The notes beneath the pieces are model-generated. The model ran no database searches and had not been told where the DNA came from. It saw nothing but the letters and a program-made list of their open reading frames with translations. From Ischnura elegans (taxonomy: Eukaryota > Arthropoda > Insecta > Odonata > Coenagrionidae), in NCBI RefSeq assembly GCF_921293095.1, contig NC_060257.1, positions 54,658,968 through 54,722,967 on the forward strand: a stretch of DNA of 64,000 nt. Reading direction: 5' to 3'. A program made the position numbers and the translations under genes. Of the stretch, positions 1 through 11,548 are shown one piece after another. Every line of letters begins with the position of its first letter. The stretch's first letter is position 1.

Positions 1-1742
1 TTCTTCCGCGAGCGCAGCGCTGCGACCTTCTACTCGCAAGTTGGGTGATTTGTCTTCTCATAACATTTTGCTCCCCTTCTGATCCAAACACCAGGCACTT
101 TTTGTATCAGATCCGATCTAATGGAGAAAAGCCATCCTTTAATAACCTCAAACTACCTTATCCTTCACTTCTTGAACTTGCCTTCGATGATACGTGACGA
201 CTGATGACACGAGTTATCCTCCGAGGGCCGCTACAATAAGGGTTTTCTCGTTATGTTTTCAATTTATCAACTCTACTCCCTACGGGCAGTCGATTATTAG
301 CCCAATATTTTTTCAGTCGGCTTCTTTCTCTTTTCAAAAGAGGAGGCCCAATATCAATTGCGCAGTTCACTAGAAGATTCTTTCTATAATCCATTCCAGG
401 TCAGTTTCCACGGAGGAACAGCGAAAGAACAGAGGAAGTGTTTCCCCTGTCATGACCGTGAGTGAGAGCATTCTTTCCCTACGGAACAACATTATTTTAC
501 ATCCTAATTTAGATATCCCGGAGCCAATTTATCGACATGCGGCTGGTTAATATCGCTGTCGATTCAAAAATATTTATCTGGTGCTAATTAATGTCAAAAG
601 AGAATGACAATCGGAGTTTTGACGAACTATCACGGTGCATGACTCTAAATAAATCGCTCATGCTGGAAAAAAAATCACCGCATACTCACGGTAGAATAGA
701 TTAGCGCGGAAAAATACGAAAATCCGGCAGGTATCCCTTGGTGGTTGACTTCGACATCATAACCCTGACGAAATTGCCAAACTCAAGAGGCACTGACAAT
801 TTTTCGAATGAAATCCAGTTCTGTTGAAGATTAAACCTTTTCACTTAACAGAGTTTTGCTAATCGTTATTCAAGATCCAACCATATTTTATTAAAAGCTG
901 CCGAGAAACAAGGCGAGTCGGAGTCAAGGTGATCAGCGCGCCGCGTAAGCAACTTCTCCCGGCCCCATTCGACCTGCATAAGGCCGCGGATATATGACAA
1001 CGAATCTGGTGTTATCATCGAGTTGAATCACCATCGACTTGTACGCATACTAAAATAAGATTCTACTTTTATGGATGACCTCGAATTCCAAAATGTGCGC
1101 ATAGGAGGCTTTTTAAAGGCTCATAAATCCCTTGTTTCGCCGAGGCAACAGAAAACGTTAAGTTGGCAAAATTCCAGAAAACCTCCCTTTTACTAGATAT
1201 TCGGTAGTTAAGAATTCGGGATTAGCGATCTTCTTCTGTCCCTTTATTTCACTCATTCCTCATGATTTTTCGAGTACCTACTTACACCTTTTCTTATTAT
1301 ATTAGAAATTCTATAGTCACCTACATGTCACTTTTACAGAAAAAATCCTAAATTTCATCGAGACCACTGAAATATGCATAAAAATGGAATCACTAATGTC
1401 CATAATAATAATCTGTGTGGGAATGCTTTTAAGTTGATATTAATTAGAATTTTCTTAAAATATTTCTTTAAAACAATTGTTATTCTCTCATTACTTATTT
1501 TTAATACCCATTTTTTTAGCTGATTCCTGAAAAGTATTATCCAACCTTCATAGGGCAAAGAACATTTCATTAAAGAATTTTTTGCTGCAATCAGCACCTT
1601 TTAGTTACTTAAAATAATACTTTTTATTCATAAAAAGCCATTCCAATCATTATAGACCCTAAAACCTGAAAAAAATGGCAGGTCCTCATTTAGTGTTTTA
1701 AATTTGGTCCCCCCTGAAAAACCTTAAATCAGAATTCTACTG
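1..1742 (-). mobile_element. Tigger/pogo-like DNA transposon, cut by window edge
   Basis: This stretch is an inverted copy of most of the insertion at 56650-58767. Its right end reads, on the minus strand, CAGTAGAATTCTGATTTAA and is followed by TA (1743-1744), the target duplication expected of Tc1/mariner/pogo elements. The flank beyond it continues as the sequence found uninterrupted at 41612, so the element inserted into the spacer downstream of a protease gene that must lie to the left. I see no intact transposase; short open frames inside show no recognised domain. The left end lies outside the window. Confidence 0.7.
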
Positions 1743-1744
1743 TA

Positions 1745-4149
1745 TTTCATGCTATTTGATTTTCAAATGACGATATCTATTTTTCGCGATTAAATGAAGA
1801 GTGAAAATTTTCAAGCACCCGGAAATGCGACGGCTAAGCATGAATGCTGGGGAAACTCCGTGTGACGTCGTTCTGGTTCCCGCTACCGCAAGTGAGGTGA
1901 CCTTTGGGTGAGGCTTTGAGCCCTCATACGACGAAGGATGCTAGCAGGTAGCAGAGTGCCCTGCTAGCTGGTAGCACTTGGCTTAAATAAGGATTATTAA
2001 TACTCTATCAAACAAAGGAAACTTTCCAACCATAGGCAATTTTAATAAGTGATTATGTAGAGATGTTTCTTTGAGTTCTGTGCCTCATGCATGCATTGGT
2101 AATCAAAGATGATGTAAATCTCCTGACTACTCGTATAGCATCTGGGGTCCCTGTGACATCAGGTGGAGAGGCATCGCATGGGCGCCAATCTGGCCTTTTT
2201 CAGATGGGTTTAAAATTGACCATTAACATTCGTCTAAACTGGGATTTCTAAAACCAAATAATTTGTGTATTATGAATACACTAATGGTGGGTCGCAAATC
2301 GCAATCAATGCCTTTCGTTTTTGTTGATAAAGGAAACTATCCTATTGTCTATACTTTATATTAATGGAATGGAAGCAAAGTATGTAGTAATTAAAGCCAT
2401 GAGAGCTGGCTTTACTAGCGACTACCCACCTTATGTTTTCTTACCCAGGGGAAAATTTTTGCTTGCCATTTCTTTTCACAGGATAAAGGACAGGATAGGG
2501 AAAGCAACTTTCTTTTCAATTGGCATCTGATGCTTCCCAGTTGGCTTGCATTGTGGCTACTAGCCACTCAATTGCTTTCTGATCCCTTTCCATTGGACCT
2601 AGAATTATGCATTTTGAGGAGTAAATGTGACTATTTTGCCATCCGATTGCTTTCAGATTTCTTTCCCATAGAATTAGAATTATTTCAAATAATGTTGCCG
2701 TCCAACTGCTTTCTGTTTCTTTTCTGAAGGACTTTTTGTTAGAGGCTTTCTAATGGACTATGGAGAATTAATTACTACTCTGCCCACCCATTCCTCTTTC
2801 AAGAAGAATATATTTTAGATAAAATGTATGCATTCAAAAAAGAGGTGAAATAGATGTACGAGCATGGCAGTATGTATTTTATGTAATTCAAGCTTTATTA
2901 TTTTAGTTTAAAGTATACCGGGACTAGCGGCGGTGATAACTTTTACGGGAGTCACCTGCAATGCACAATCGTGCGAAAGATCCACAGAGAAAAAAATTAT
3001 TTACCTTGACCGGGATCCCAGTCAAGGTGAATGATTTTTTGTCTGTGGATCTTTCACATGCTTTATTATGTTTGAAAGGCTCCTTGCAAAGCTATAGCTA
3101 TATATGAAGCCATGAAAGCACTTTAGAAACCAGATAATAATTAGATTTTCCATCATTATTTACATGAAAATACTGACCAAACATATTTTAGATACATATC
3201 AACTCCAGTATCCACCAAATATAAACCAGTATTATTTTTCATGAGATTTGAAATCCAATAAATAAAAGCCAAAATTAACTATCCTTTTTGCAATAAATTT
3301 GGGACCAACATGAACTGCACCATGAATCAAAATCATGGTATGAAGCAATACATAGGATACCTCTATTGGACTCAATGTTATGAGCTAAAACATTTCTATT
3401 ACCCAACAATCAAAATGGTGATGGCTCAAATGAGAAGGTGTTGGAGTAGGAAGGTGTGAAGGATCTCAAGAACATAGGTATTGGCTGACACAAACAGTTC
3501 CAAGGCAGTATAGGATTAAGTTACGAGGGGGATGAGGATCAATTACATCCGTTCTGGTGGGTTACAGAGGCTTTAGTTTCCCAGAGATTTCTTCATAAAT
3601 ATGATTCTTCTCCACAAAAAATATTGTGTCAGATAAAACTAAACCCTCTGAGCCATTCACAGTAGCCTAATTTAAGCAGGAAATTGCCTGGCTATTTCAC
3701 ACAGAAATGCAGACGTTTATAAAAATGTCAAAACCATTAACATTCCTCATTATAAGCTGACAATTTATCTGAGTGCAGAAAAATTCTCTTCTTTAGTACA
3801 TATTAAATAAACTATTTAAAAAATCATATCAGTGAAATAATTTTATAAACAAAGAAAATTGACATGCCAAGGAAAGGTGAATGTTGGCACTTTTAGGGTT
3901 AATGAACAGTGAACATGAGGTTCAATAACATATTGTTAGGTACTACATCTAGTACCAATAGGCAGAAAATATCAATTTTTTGTGTTTAATAAGTTGTGAG
4001 TTGTTCCAGGAAAATAAAATACATATATGACAAAATTAACCTTAATTAACCAAAATTAACTTTAATTCTCAAGTTTCAGTGAAGTTTTAATCGGTATAAC
4101 AGCATTACTATAAAATCAACACTTCGCACTATGTTGTACACATAGCATA
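1745..4149. repeat. Spacer copy A, proximal part
   Basis: Non-coding spacer, matching 41612-43870 in the same orientation. The first 390 bases also recur inverted at 11880-12300 and 53600-54000, that is, in the 3' flank of every protease copy. At 2568-2730 there are about three degenerate copies of a roughly 75-bp motif containing TTGCTTTCTGAT. No convincing gene is seen. Confidence 0.7.
2902..3059. mobile_element. Short insertion with hairpin, copy A only
   Basis: A 158-bp insertion absent from the duplicate at about 42800. It is flanked by the 10-bp direct repeat GCTTTATTAT (2892-2901 and 3060-3069). Its right half is a strong stem-loop with arms GAAAGATCCACAGA and TCTGTGGATCTTTC. It is probably a MITE or SINE-like element of unknown family. 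Confidence 0.6.
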
Positions 4150-4249
4150 CATTGCACCTACCAGGAATATCTCACACACAGTCCCACAATCCCTCGGAAC
4201 CGCTAAGACACAGGTCATTTGCGCAATATAGACATACGGATTGGCAGAC

Positions 4250-4462
4250 CTTTTTATTTATTTTTTTTATCATTTATCTCAATTACCCCCAAAATAGCAC
4301 AATGTCGCCGTTACATCGGGAGTTTCAACAACCCACAACAGACGATCACACTCACCCATGTCCTGGAAGGGAAACCTATCCAGGCATGACTCGAACCCGT
4401 GACCTTCGGTATGGTAGGCGAGGACTTATCCCCAACGCCACCGAGGCCGACATTGACAATTT
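4250..4462 (-). mobile_element. tRNA-derived SINE, copy A
   Basis: On the minus strand the head near 4460 resembles a tRNA, with an A-box-like region and a B box containing GGTCACGGGTTCGAGTC. The element runs to an A-rich tail seen as the T-rich tract at 4254-4275. The same SINE is at 43975-44187, so it predates the spacer duplication. It is not a functional tRNA gene: the cloverleaf is imperfect and the unit continues into a SINE body. Confidence 0.65.
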
Positions 4463-4469
4463 TTAGACT

Positions 4470-5616
4470 CTTTGAGAGGGTTATAAAATGTGCGGAATAG
4501 GCCTCGAGGTTGTAGGGTAATTGTACGATTTTCAAAGAGATCATGTGTGGTGAGTTAATAAATTTTTTATTGGCTAATGCAATTTTTTGTTCATGGATAC
4601 AGGAGAATATGCATATGATTGCTCCACTTAGAATTCATTCATTCTAGGCGGAGACTGTACGTACTATCATCTAACGATTTGATGGTTGGATCCTTCTCCC
4701 TCATAGAAGGGTCCTCCAAGATCGTTAGATTATTAATTGTTTATGCTTGGTTTCGCTTATAGTAGGGCCCCCTTCGCTTCTATAGCGTTGGGGTGTTTTT
4801 CCCTCCTCCCGTCCCTTCCCTCCCATTCCCTTCCCAGAGGCGTTGACGGGCTCCTATCGCGGCGGCGCCTCTTTCCTTTATACTTCCTCTCCAGCCCCTC
4901 CTAGTGAGATGGGGCGTATAAGCCACTATACCATTTTTCTCAACTGAAGGCGGCTGACCTTGAGCGTGCTCGCAACCCACCCACTCTTCTAGCCAATCAC
5001 AGAAGAGCGACAGGAGAAAGTGTGGAAGAGCCCACAGTCTCTCTCCGAACTCCGAGCAGTGCACATCGCTCTCCAGCTGGCAGTGTTGCCAAGGCGAATT
5101 TTTGGAGATCGCTTTGGCGCTCGTTCTGCCGCCCCCGAAAGTACCGTTACTCCCAAGGCTGGCAACGCTGGTCGGCCAGATGGAGGGGAGCGTAGGGGAA
5201 AAGGGAAGGGGATGGAGGGGAACGGAGAGGTGGAAGGGGCAGCGCTTCCCATTGGCAACTTGCTATTTTCCACCCAGCCGCCTTCAGTTCAGAAAAATGG
5301 TATAGCTTGGTTCCTGGCCCCGGTGTGTTGTATCCTTCGAAGGGTTCGCCCAGAACCCTCATACTCTCTGTATGGACTATCAGTAATGCAAATCTTTGTA
5401 AACCAAACCAATGTCATACAACCTTACCACACTGTATGACCCTACCACAAAAGGGGGGTGATGTAAGATGAGGGTCTTGGTAGAGAGCAAGGAAACGTAT
5501 ATTTTCAGCATTCGTTTGTCTGTGCAGGAAAATCTCATGCACAGACAGCGTGCACGTACATCACCATCTGAAGTCTGCCAAAAAAACTCTCTGCTATAGA
5601 GGTTCCTAGATTCTCA
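4470..5616. repeat. GC-rich, CpG-bearing spacer segment, copy A
   Basis: This segment matches 44195-45423. It is unusually GC-rich for the window and contains an inverted pair of about 33 bases (about 4921-4955 and 5276-5311) around GAAGGCGGCT. Several overlapping open frames exist on both strands, but none shows a domain or conserved splice structure. The two copies differ by indels that break the frames: copy B carries about 80 extra bases at 45208-45290. I read it as old transposon sequence rather than genes. Confidence 0.5.
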
Positions 5617-5624
5617 CTTATAGA

Positions 5625-6115
5625 CAAGGCCGTAGCCAGGGGAGGGATCAAGGGGGATTTATCCCCCCAAAATGATAAAAATTAAATAGATATACTTTTT
5701 GCTCGCTTTGTGCTCACACGACGATATTATATAGCGGCGCAGGAACATCTAGTAGTCCAATGCGACTTAAGTCAATAATTATCTAAGCGAATTTGTAGAT
5801 GCAGTGTGTGTAGTTGTTGTGCAGTGTGTGAAATAATAGTGCAGTGAACTAGTAGAGAGGTGAGTGACTTATGAGCCTCCTGAGGGACCGCAGAATTGAC
5901 ATTGATACCGAGGAGTCAATTCATTTGGTCGTTGCAAAAAAAAGCTAGAAGGCTAAATTCAATTTTTATAATAATATTTTTATATTTTCCTTTAAGGGTT
6001 TATGATAAATATGTATATTTAAACGTATACGCTATTTTATTTATCTTACAAAAATAATTTTGTTTGTCTACTATTCCATAAACCCTTCCGAAAATATTTT
6101 CTGGCTACGACCTTG
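5625..6115. mobile_element. hAT-type non-autonomous element, copy A
   Basis: A 491-bp element with terminal inverted repeats CAAGGCCGTAGCCAGGG and CTGGCTACGACCTTG. It is flanked by a perfect 8-bp target duplication, CTTATAGA (5617-5624 and 6116-6123), the hAT hallmark. It has no transposase. The same insertion with the same duplication is at 45432-45925, so it predates the segmental duplication. Confidence 0.8.
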
Positions 6116-6123
6116 CTTATAGA

Positions 6124-6514
6124 GGCTCTCAAGAGTAAAAATGACTGGACCAGGCAATTTGTCTCATTTGTTGAGGTTTTCACTCATCCAGTTCTCGCTT
6201 ATAAAGGTATATGACTGTAAATGTGTTATCAAGTAGTATATGACCATATATACATAGTATGGATATGATCATATTATGAGATGGAGTATCCCTGCATGCC
6301 ATGGTCAAGCCCTCCTGTACGATTCACAAAACTTATTCAGTGATTGGTACTTTTTTTTTCTTCATTATTTTTCATTCTTATTTAATTTAAATAGGAGTCC
6401 CTGCCCCCTCCCTCATGAATACCTGTGATCTAAAATATGTATATGGGACTTTTAGTTTACACTTGTTGTTCCAGCCGTTACCTAAAAATTATATGTAGGT
6501 ACCAACCTACGTAT
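6124..6514. other. Spacer with a Tigger-like end near 6214
   Basis: Non-coding and shared with copy B (from 45934). At about 6185-6214 the minus strand begins CAGTCATATACCTTTATAA, which resembles the end of a pogo/Tigger element, but I could not locate its partner end. Confidence 0.35.
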
Positions 6515-7781
6515 TGTAACGGTTCAAACCGCGAGAGCCGCTCGCTCGCCTCCCGTTCGATATCTCCCCGTACATGTGATTGTTAACTTTCCACTCCCCA
6601 AAAATAGAAAATTGCCCCGACGGAGACTTACCGTATCCGGGCTTAAAATCAAGTTCCCCAATTGTTCGTGCCTGCACGCACACTCACTTACAACAGGATC
6701 TAAGGAAATCGTGGCAATAGCAAAACAAATAACTTCAATGATATCCCTTTTACAATTGATTTTAATAATTGAACTACCAAAGGTTCCAAAATTTACACTT
6801 ACACTAAAGCATTCCCAACACACACAATAAATCCCCGTTCCAAAATCCATCGGCGTCACCTCCAACATGAAATGTTCACCTTCGGCTTCTCCTTCCAAAA
6901 ATGACAATAGCACTTTCTCAATGATTATCAAAAAAATTGATGTTTCAAACAACAAAATGTACCCACGCTCTTTAGCGAATAAGCAACGTAAAAAATAGTG
7001 ACATCAAACTTACAAAAAGAACTTTCCGTGCAAAGCAATTACAGATTGGGCGTTACTGTTCAAATGGCCACCCGTTTTAACTCGGGCTCAATGATCCGCC
7101 AAGTGACACTAACATTCAGAAAGTATGCTCAAACTTCACCACGTGCCGCACTTAAGTCTTGCAGGGCCGTGACTAAAACCAGCCAACAGTAAATTCACTA
7201 GGGCCTTATTGTGGGGAGCACACTTGGGACTTTCAAAGGGGAGAACCATCTGGACATCAAAGGATCTATTTGGGCTTTGGTAATTTCCAAGCTTACTTCC
7301 TTTATCCGATGTTCTCGCCACCCCTGAAGAGCTGTCCGCGTATCGGCCTCCACCACGTGCCGTAGCTTCTCTGCTGCTGTTTGCCACCGCACGCCACTAT
7401 GACTTATCTTCGTGTCACACCGTGAGAGAGAGAGAGAGCTATCCTTCTCGTCCCTCTCTTTTATAAACTCTGCACTACCCACAATCACCTCGGTGCACCT
7501 CAACGCCCTCTTTTTTCCCCGGCCGTAAGGCGGGTTTTCAAACGTATTCCGGGAGAGAACCACTGCGTCGCCTCTCCCGGAAATCCACTCTTACACCATG
7601 TCACATCCATCAAAAAAAAATATACTACAATGGAAAAACAAAATAAACCCTTTACATAAATTCAGGATAGAACTCCGTGAAAAAAAATGCTAAAAATGCG
7701 AGTGTGCGCGCAGACGTAACCCCCCCCCAGCCGCGATGTTTTATATGATGCGTCGGGCCGGCTCCGGTCCGCACCGCTACA
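6515..7781. mobile_element. 1.27-kb insertion: solo LTR or TIR element
   Basis: Present only in spacer copy A; the empty site is at about 46555. It starts TGTAACGGTTCAAACCG, ends CGGTCCGCACCGCTACA and is flanked by the 4-bp duplication GTAT. TG...CA termini with a 4-bp duplication fit a Ty3/Gypsy-type solo LTR. However, the ends also form an imperfect inverted repeat of about 25 bases, which would fit a cut-and-paste element. Open frames inside have no recognised domain. Confidence 0.6.
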
Positions 7782-7785
7782 GTAT

Positions 7786-8074
7786 ATTATTAATATATTA
7801 AATAATTAATTAAAAAGGATATAAACGATTAATTGAAAAGGATATATAAATACTTGGAAATAACTTTAAAAGGATAAATATACATAATATTGTCCAGATT
7901 AAGAGTTATTACTACACTTCTGGAAGGGCTACAATTACAAGGACGAGTAACCTAAAATAATGGCTACTGGTGCTCAGATATCTCTATCTCTTGCATTTCC
8001 CGTGATCATTTTTAAATATGGATATTTAATGCAGAAATATTTTAATATCTAAAATGATTTTTTTCTCTTTCTCA
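7786..8074. other. Spacer before the dead protease exon
   Basis: AT-rich non-coding sequence matching 46556-46856. By its position it is the remaining intron upstream of the pseudogene exon that follows. No other exon of that gene is seen. Confidence 0.5.
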
Positions 8075-8221
8075 AGGTGATACTGGAGGCCCCCTTGTAC
8101 ATGAGGGAAAGCTAATAGGGATGGTGTCTTGGGGTCAACACTGCTAAAACTCGGATGACACTAGTTTACGCAGCCATTACACCAATCCGTGAATGGATGA
8201 GAAAACATCTGAATATCTAAT
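8075..8221 (+). pseudogene. Dead last exon of a trypsin-like protease, copy A
   Basis: The sequence reads G-D-T-G-G-P-L-V, then VSWGQHC and a TAA stop, then in a shifted frame VYAAITPIREWMRKH and a stop. This is the S1A active-site exon, with Thr in place of the catalytic Ser195. Lesions are the premature stop right after the Cys and a 2-base deletion relative to the copy at 46861. The 3' splice site has also decayed: the expected CAG is CAA, leaving only a shifted AG. No other exons of this gene are recognisable nearby, so it is an orphan exon carried in the duplicated spacer. It is more diverged from genes 1-3 than they are from each other. Confidence 0.85.
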
Positions 8222-9106
8222 GAAAGATGCACACTCCTTAGTAAATTTCTATCCTTTTTTCCTGGATGTGAAGTAGATGAAATATATACGTAAATTTATG
8301 TGGGGCAAAAGCCGATATATATATCGGCCCATGGCACTAAGAGGCTTAAATAAGGATACTCAATACATATTTCTCTCTCTCTGATCAACATGTTGCATAC
8401 AGCATTGTTTAAATCCCTCATGCACCTCCTTTCTGGCAGGTATTTAAACTGGAGCACTTTAATGTGCACTCCTCTCTTTTGTTTCATAATTTTAAAAATG
8501 ATTTTTAATGGAATTTTTTTGTAGTTGCACAGGTATGATGTTAGCAATCCATTTATATGTGATGCAAATTGGTGAAAGTAGCAACTATGAAGACAAATTT
8601 TTAACAAAAAAAAATATGTGTGTAATCCTATATAAGTGTAAAACTTACGCAAAATTACATTATTAATGATTGTTGTCCATTTCATGGGAACAAACATATA
8701 TAATTAAATGAAATTGTCAAAATAAAAGGAGTCAACAGTAAAAACGAGAATTCTTGCCATTTATCCTGGTTCCTGTAAAATGCATTAATGATGGGATTTT
8801 CCTGATCTGTATGCAACACATTACTGTCCATTTTTTTAATCAACAACTCCCCTACTTGTACTAAAATTTGTGAGACTGATTATTTATTTTTTCATAATAT
8901 TTATTTTCACTGTGAACAAATGTTTACGAACTTTCGTGGTTGACAATGCAAATTTTCGTGATACATCTTGTATTTTGTGGTTTTTGCTCAACTTTCCATT
9001 GCTTGTTGGCATACTTGGCATTTTTGCACAATTGAATTCCTTTTTCAGACTTTACTACCACATGAAAACCCTGAACACAGAAACCGAAACTCTTTCAGTG
9101 ACATCC
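8222..9106. other. Spacer copy A, distal part
   Basis: AT-rich non-coding sequence matching 47012-47668 plus 52858-53250 of copy B. The piggyBac element of copy B sits in a TTAA corresponding to about 8702-8705 here. No gene is seen. Confidence 0.6.
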
Positions 9107-10259
9107 CAGACGGCACAGAACCCTCCGTATCTAATTCGTATGTACATAGTACCCATTGACTACGGGGATACTGTGCCGCTCCGTCGCTTTTCGTCAATGG
9201 ATAATTTCCATTCGCGGCCTGTCGACGAGGCGCGTACGAAGCATGTGAATGTCCGCTACGAAGCACGTACGATAGGATACGAAGCGCGCAGGAACACAGC
9301 ACTCAGGCTAATCTCAATCGATTAGGTCGAAAATTAGATATATCGTAACTCGCACGATCTAAAAATGTATCGAACGCAACACAATCGATAGCTACCGACC
9401 GTAGCGAGAACCTTAATACGAATCATTATGAATTGTAAGTTCTCAACAGGTAAATAATACTATATCATGGTAGTTAGAATTCATGATACAGTTTTATTTA
9501 CCTATTGAGAACTTACAAAACTTATTCGGCCACTTAAATAACTGCGAAAAATGAGATTCTCAAGGCTAATTCACGCATCCCCAGCATCCAGCATTCTTAA
9601 GTGGCTCGTACTTACTTGGAAACCTTGAGATGTTAATAAGAGTAAATTCTTATTAATTTTGACACTAAATAAGACATCACATAGCCCACGAGCATTAAAA
9701 AGCTTACCCTAAAGCCTGACGAAATAAAATTTTTAAATAAAAATTGCCGATGAAACAGGATTGCTGACACATCTGCTATTAGTATGATCGAATTCATCAA
9801 AATGCAAGCAAAAATTAACGTATAGTTCAGTCTCAGCTACTAAAACTTACCCATATCAGGCGCTAAAGTATTTGAAAATTTATTTGGGATGAGTAAAAGT
9901 CTCTAGGTCACTGCAGTAAATGTATCAACCTATTCAAAATATGAAAGTCCTGCCAAATCACCAGCATAAGCACTTGTAAAATAAAACATGGTATCTCTTA
10001 GATCACACCTCCGATTTTATACTTACTTTGCATGAAGTCACCACCACAAGAAATTTTAAAGAGGCAGGAAAGAAAAGACCCACAGAAATACAATACATAT
10101 ATTATGTATTTTCTATTGTCAACCACAATAATATTTCCAATTTTCTCTTCTATCCCACATCTAATTTAGCGAAACAATTACTCTTATTCTCTTTCGAATA
10201 GAAAATTATTTAAAAGAGGACTGGTCGATACATAAAAACTATCTTCAATACTTTCTCCG

Positions 10260-10485
10260 ATGAATGTCCACTATCACAGCATCAACTTGCACAAATAAAT
10301 CCACATCCACAAGTATGTCACTTCTGCCACAATGTCTGTCTTCTTGGCGACAGGTAACAGTGAAGCAATGGTACCTTCCTCCAATCTGGGCACCTTCAAT
10401 TCAGCAAGAATTTTCTCCTCGTCTTCTCGTCCAAGGCCACAGATTATTTTCTGATATCACAAGGTGCGATGTAAAGCTCACACAC
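10260..10485 (-). pseudogene. THAP protein exon 2 remnant
   Basis: After a TTTCAG acceptor the minus strand reads VCELYIAPCDIRK and a stop. This aligns with the C-x-x-H end of the THAP finger, with Tyr replacing the zinc-binding His. In another frame, ELKVPRLEEGTIASLLP follows, matching the P-R-L-x-E-G-x-x-x-S-x-x-P segment common just after THAP domains. Stop and frameshift show decay. Confidence 0.65.
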
Positions 10486-10964
10486 CTGAAATTAATAAAT
10501 AATAAAATACCATGTAACTCATTAGGTCAAATCATTTCCAATTTTTGGTATTTCTGCATGAGAAATCAAATTACTAGGCTCGTTAATATAGTAAATATTT
10601 GTATGCCTGATATTTTTATTGTTTTAAACTATAGCATAAGATAATTTGAAGTGATGAAAGCCGACGTGTAATACACCATAGGGCAAGCTAAGAAACTATA
10701 TTCGATCCTATAAACATAGCAGCTTATTCCTAGTTTCTCCTTTAACCACACGTTTACCGAATGAATTAATACAAAAAGGACAACTAAAATGCAAGAATTT
10801 TCAAAAGAATTGCTGTTACAATATTTTGAATCACCATTTTTAGCACTGAATAGTACTATAGTACTTCAGTACTGAATAGTTCGGGATGTTGATGCATCAA
10901 CATCCCGAAGCCACTTCTAACTTCAAATTACATCCAAAGAATTACAGCGAGAAAGAGTACATAC

Positions 10965-11110
10965 CTCACAGTTTTTCGTTGGGGTGAAATGTTTTCTTCT
11001 TATCGCCCAAATGCACTTCTTCTTCAACTCAGGATCTTTTGGAAAGCTAAAAACTTGAACCATGTCCCGGAGTTTCCATTACAGCTCGACAATACACACA
11101 CGAAAGGCAT
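10965..11110 (-). pseudogene. THAP zinc-finger exon 1, frameshifted
   Basis: From an ATG at 11110 the minus strand reads MPFVCVLSSCNGNSG, giving the first two Cys ligands of the C2CH zinc finger. After a one-base frame change it reads VFSFPKDPELKKK and AIRRKHFTPTKNCE, a textbook THAP core (FPKDPEL..KW..AI.R..F.P). The exon ends at a GTATGT donor. Trp of the core is Cys here. The frameshift and the missing final His in the next piece make this a relic. Confidence 0.75.
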
Positions 11111-11548
11111 TTTTAACAAAAATATCTCACAAACACGTTTCTGAAGCCCAGTGAATGAAATTAAAGAATAAGTGAAACTTCACCATTACCAGACACTCTA
11201 TTTTTCACAAACGTAACCACAAAAATCCCTGAAATGTGGTGAGACGTGACGTAAACGATGCGATCTCCAACGGCTTGTGCCAGCTTGTGAAGGCATGTGA
11301 TCTTTCTAGGAGGATATGGCACGATGGCACCACCCGCGAAAGAAAATAGTCCCAGACCGAATACAGTTTTATCGATGAGATACAATTTTATCGATGCATA
11401 TGAATTTGCCAGTCCTCTTGCATCTTTTTTCGTCATTAAAGGAAATAAAGAAACAAAACCTTTTTAGTAACTTCCTAAGCGCGATTTTTGTATCTTGATG
11501 GTCCACCCTCGTATTCAGGTACGAAAACTTCCTGTGCCGTCTGGGATA

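Larger units (their letters stand above)
9107..11548 (-). mobile_element. Decayed THAP-domain DNA transposon
   Basis: A 2.4-kb insertion missing from the duplicate at about 53250. The ends are inverted repeats, CCCAGACGGCACAG and CTGTGCCGTCTGGG. The target duplication is not clear. Inside, on the minus strand, lie two exon-like pieces of a THAP protein (see 10965-11110 and 10260-10485). The left part has foldback structures, including arms TGTAAGTTCTCAAC / TTGAGAACTTACA around 9435-9520 and a perfect palindrome CGGGATGTTGATG/CATCAACATCCCG near 10890-10916. THAP domains occur in P-type and related transposases, so this is probably a dead relative. A short MITE with the same termini is at 61258-61391. 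Confidence 0.65.

Noticed and set aside
4380-4460. A tRNA gene on the minus strand
   Set aside because: tRNA-like boxes are present, but the unit continues into a SINE body and A-rich tail, and the cloverleaf is imperfect.
5020-5439. Open frame of 139 codons in the GC-rich spacer
   Set aside because: The copy B counterpart has a different frame because of indels, there is no domain, and overlapping frames on both strands reflect base composition.
6524-6955. Open frame of 143 codons on the minus strand
   Set aside because: Lies inside the 1.27-kb insertion absent from the duplicate; no domain and no splice or promoter support.
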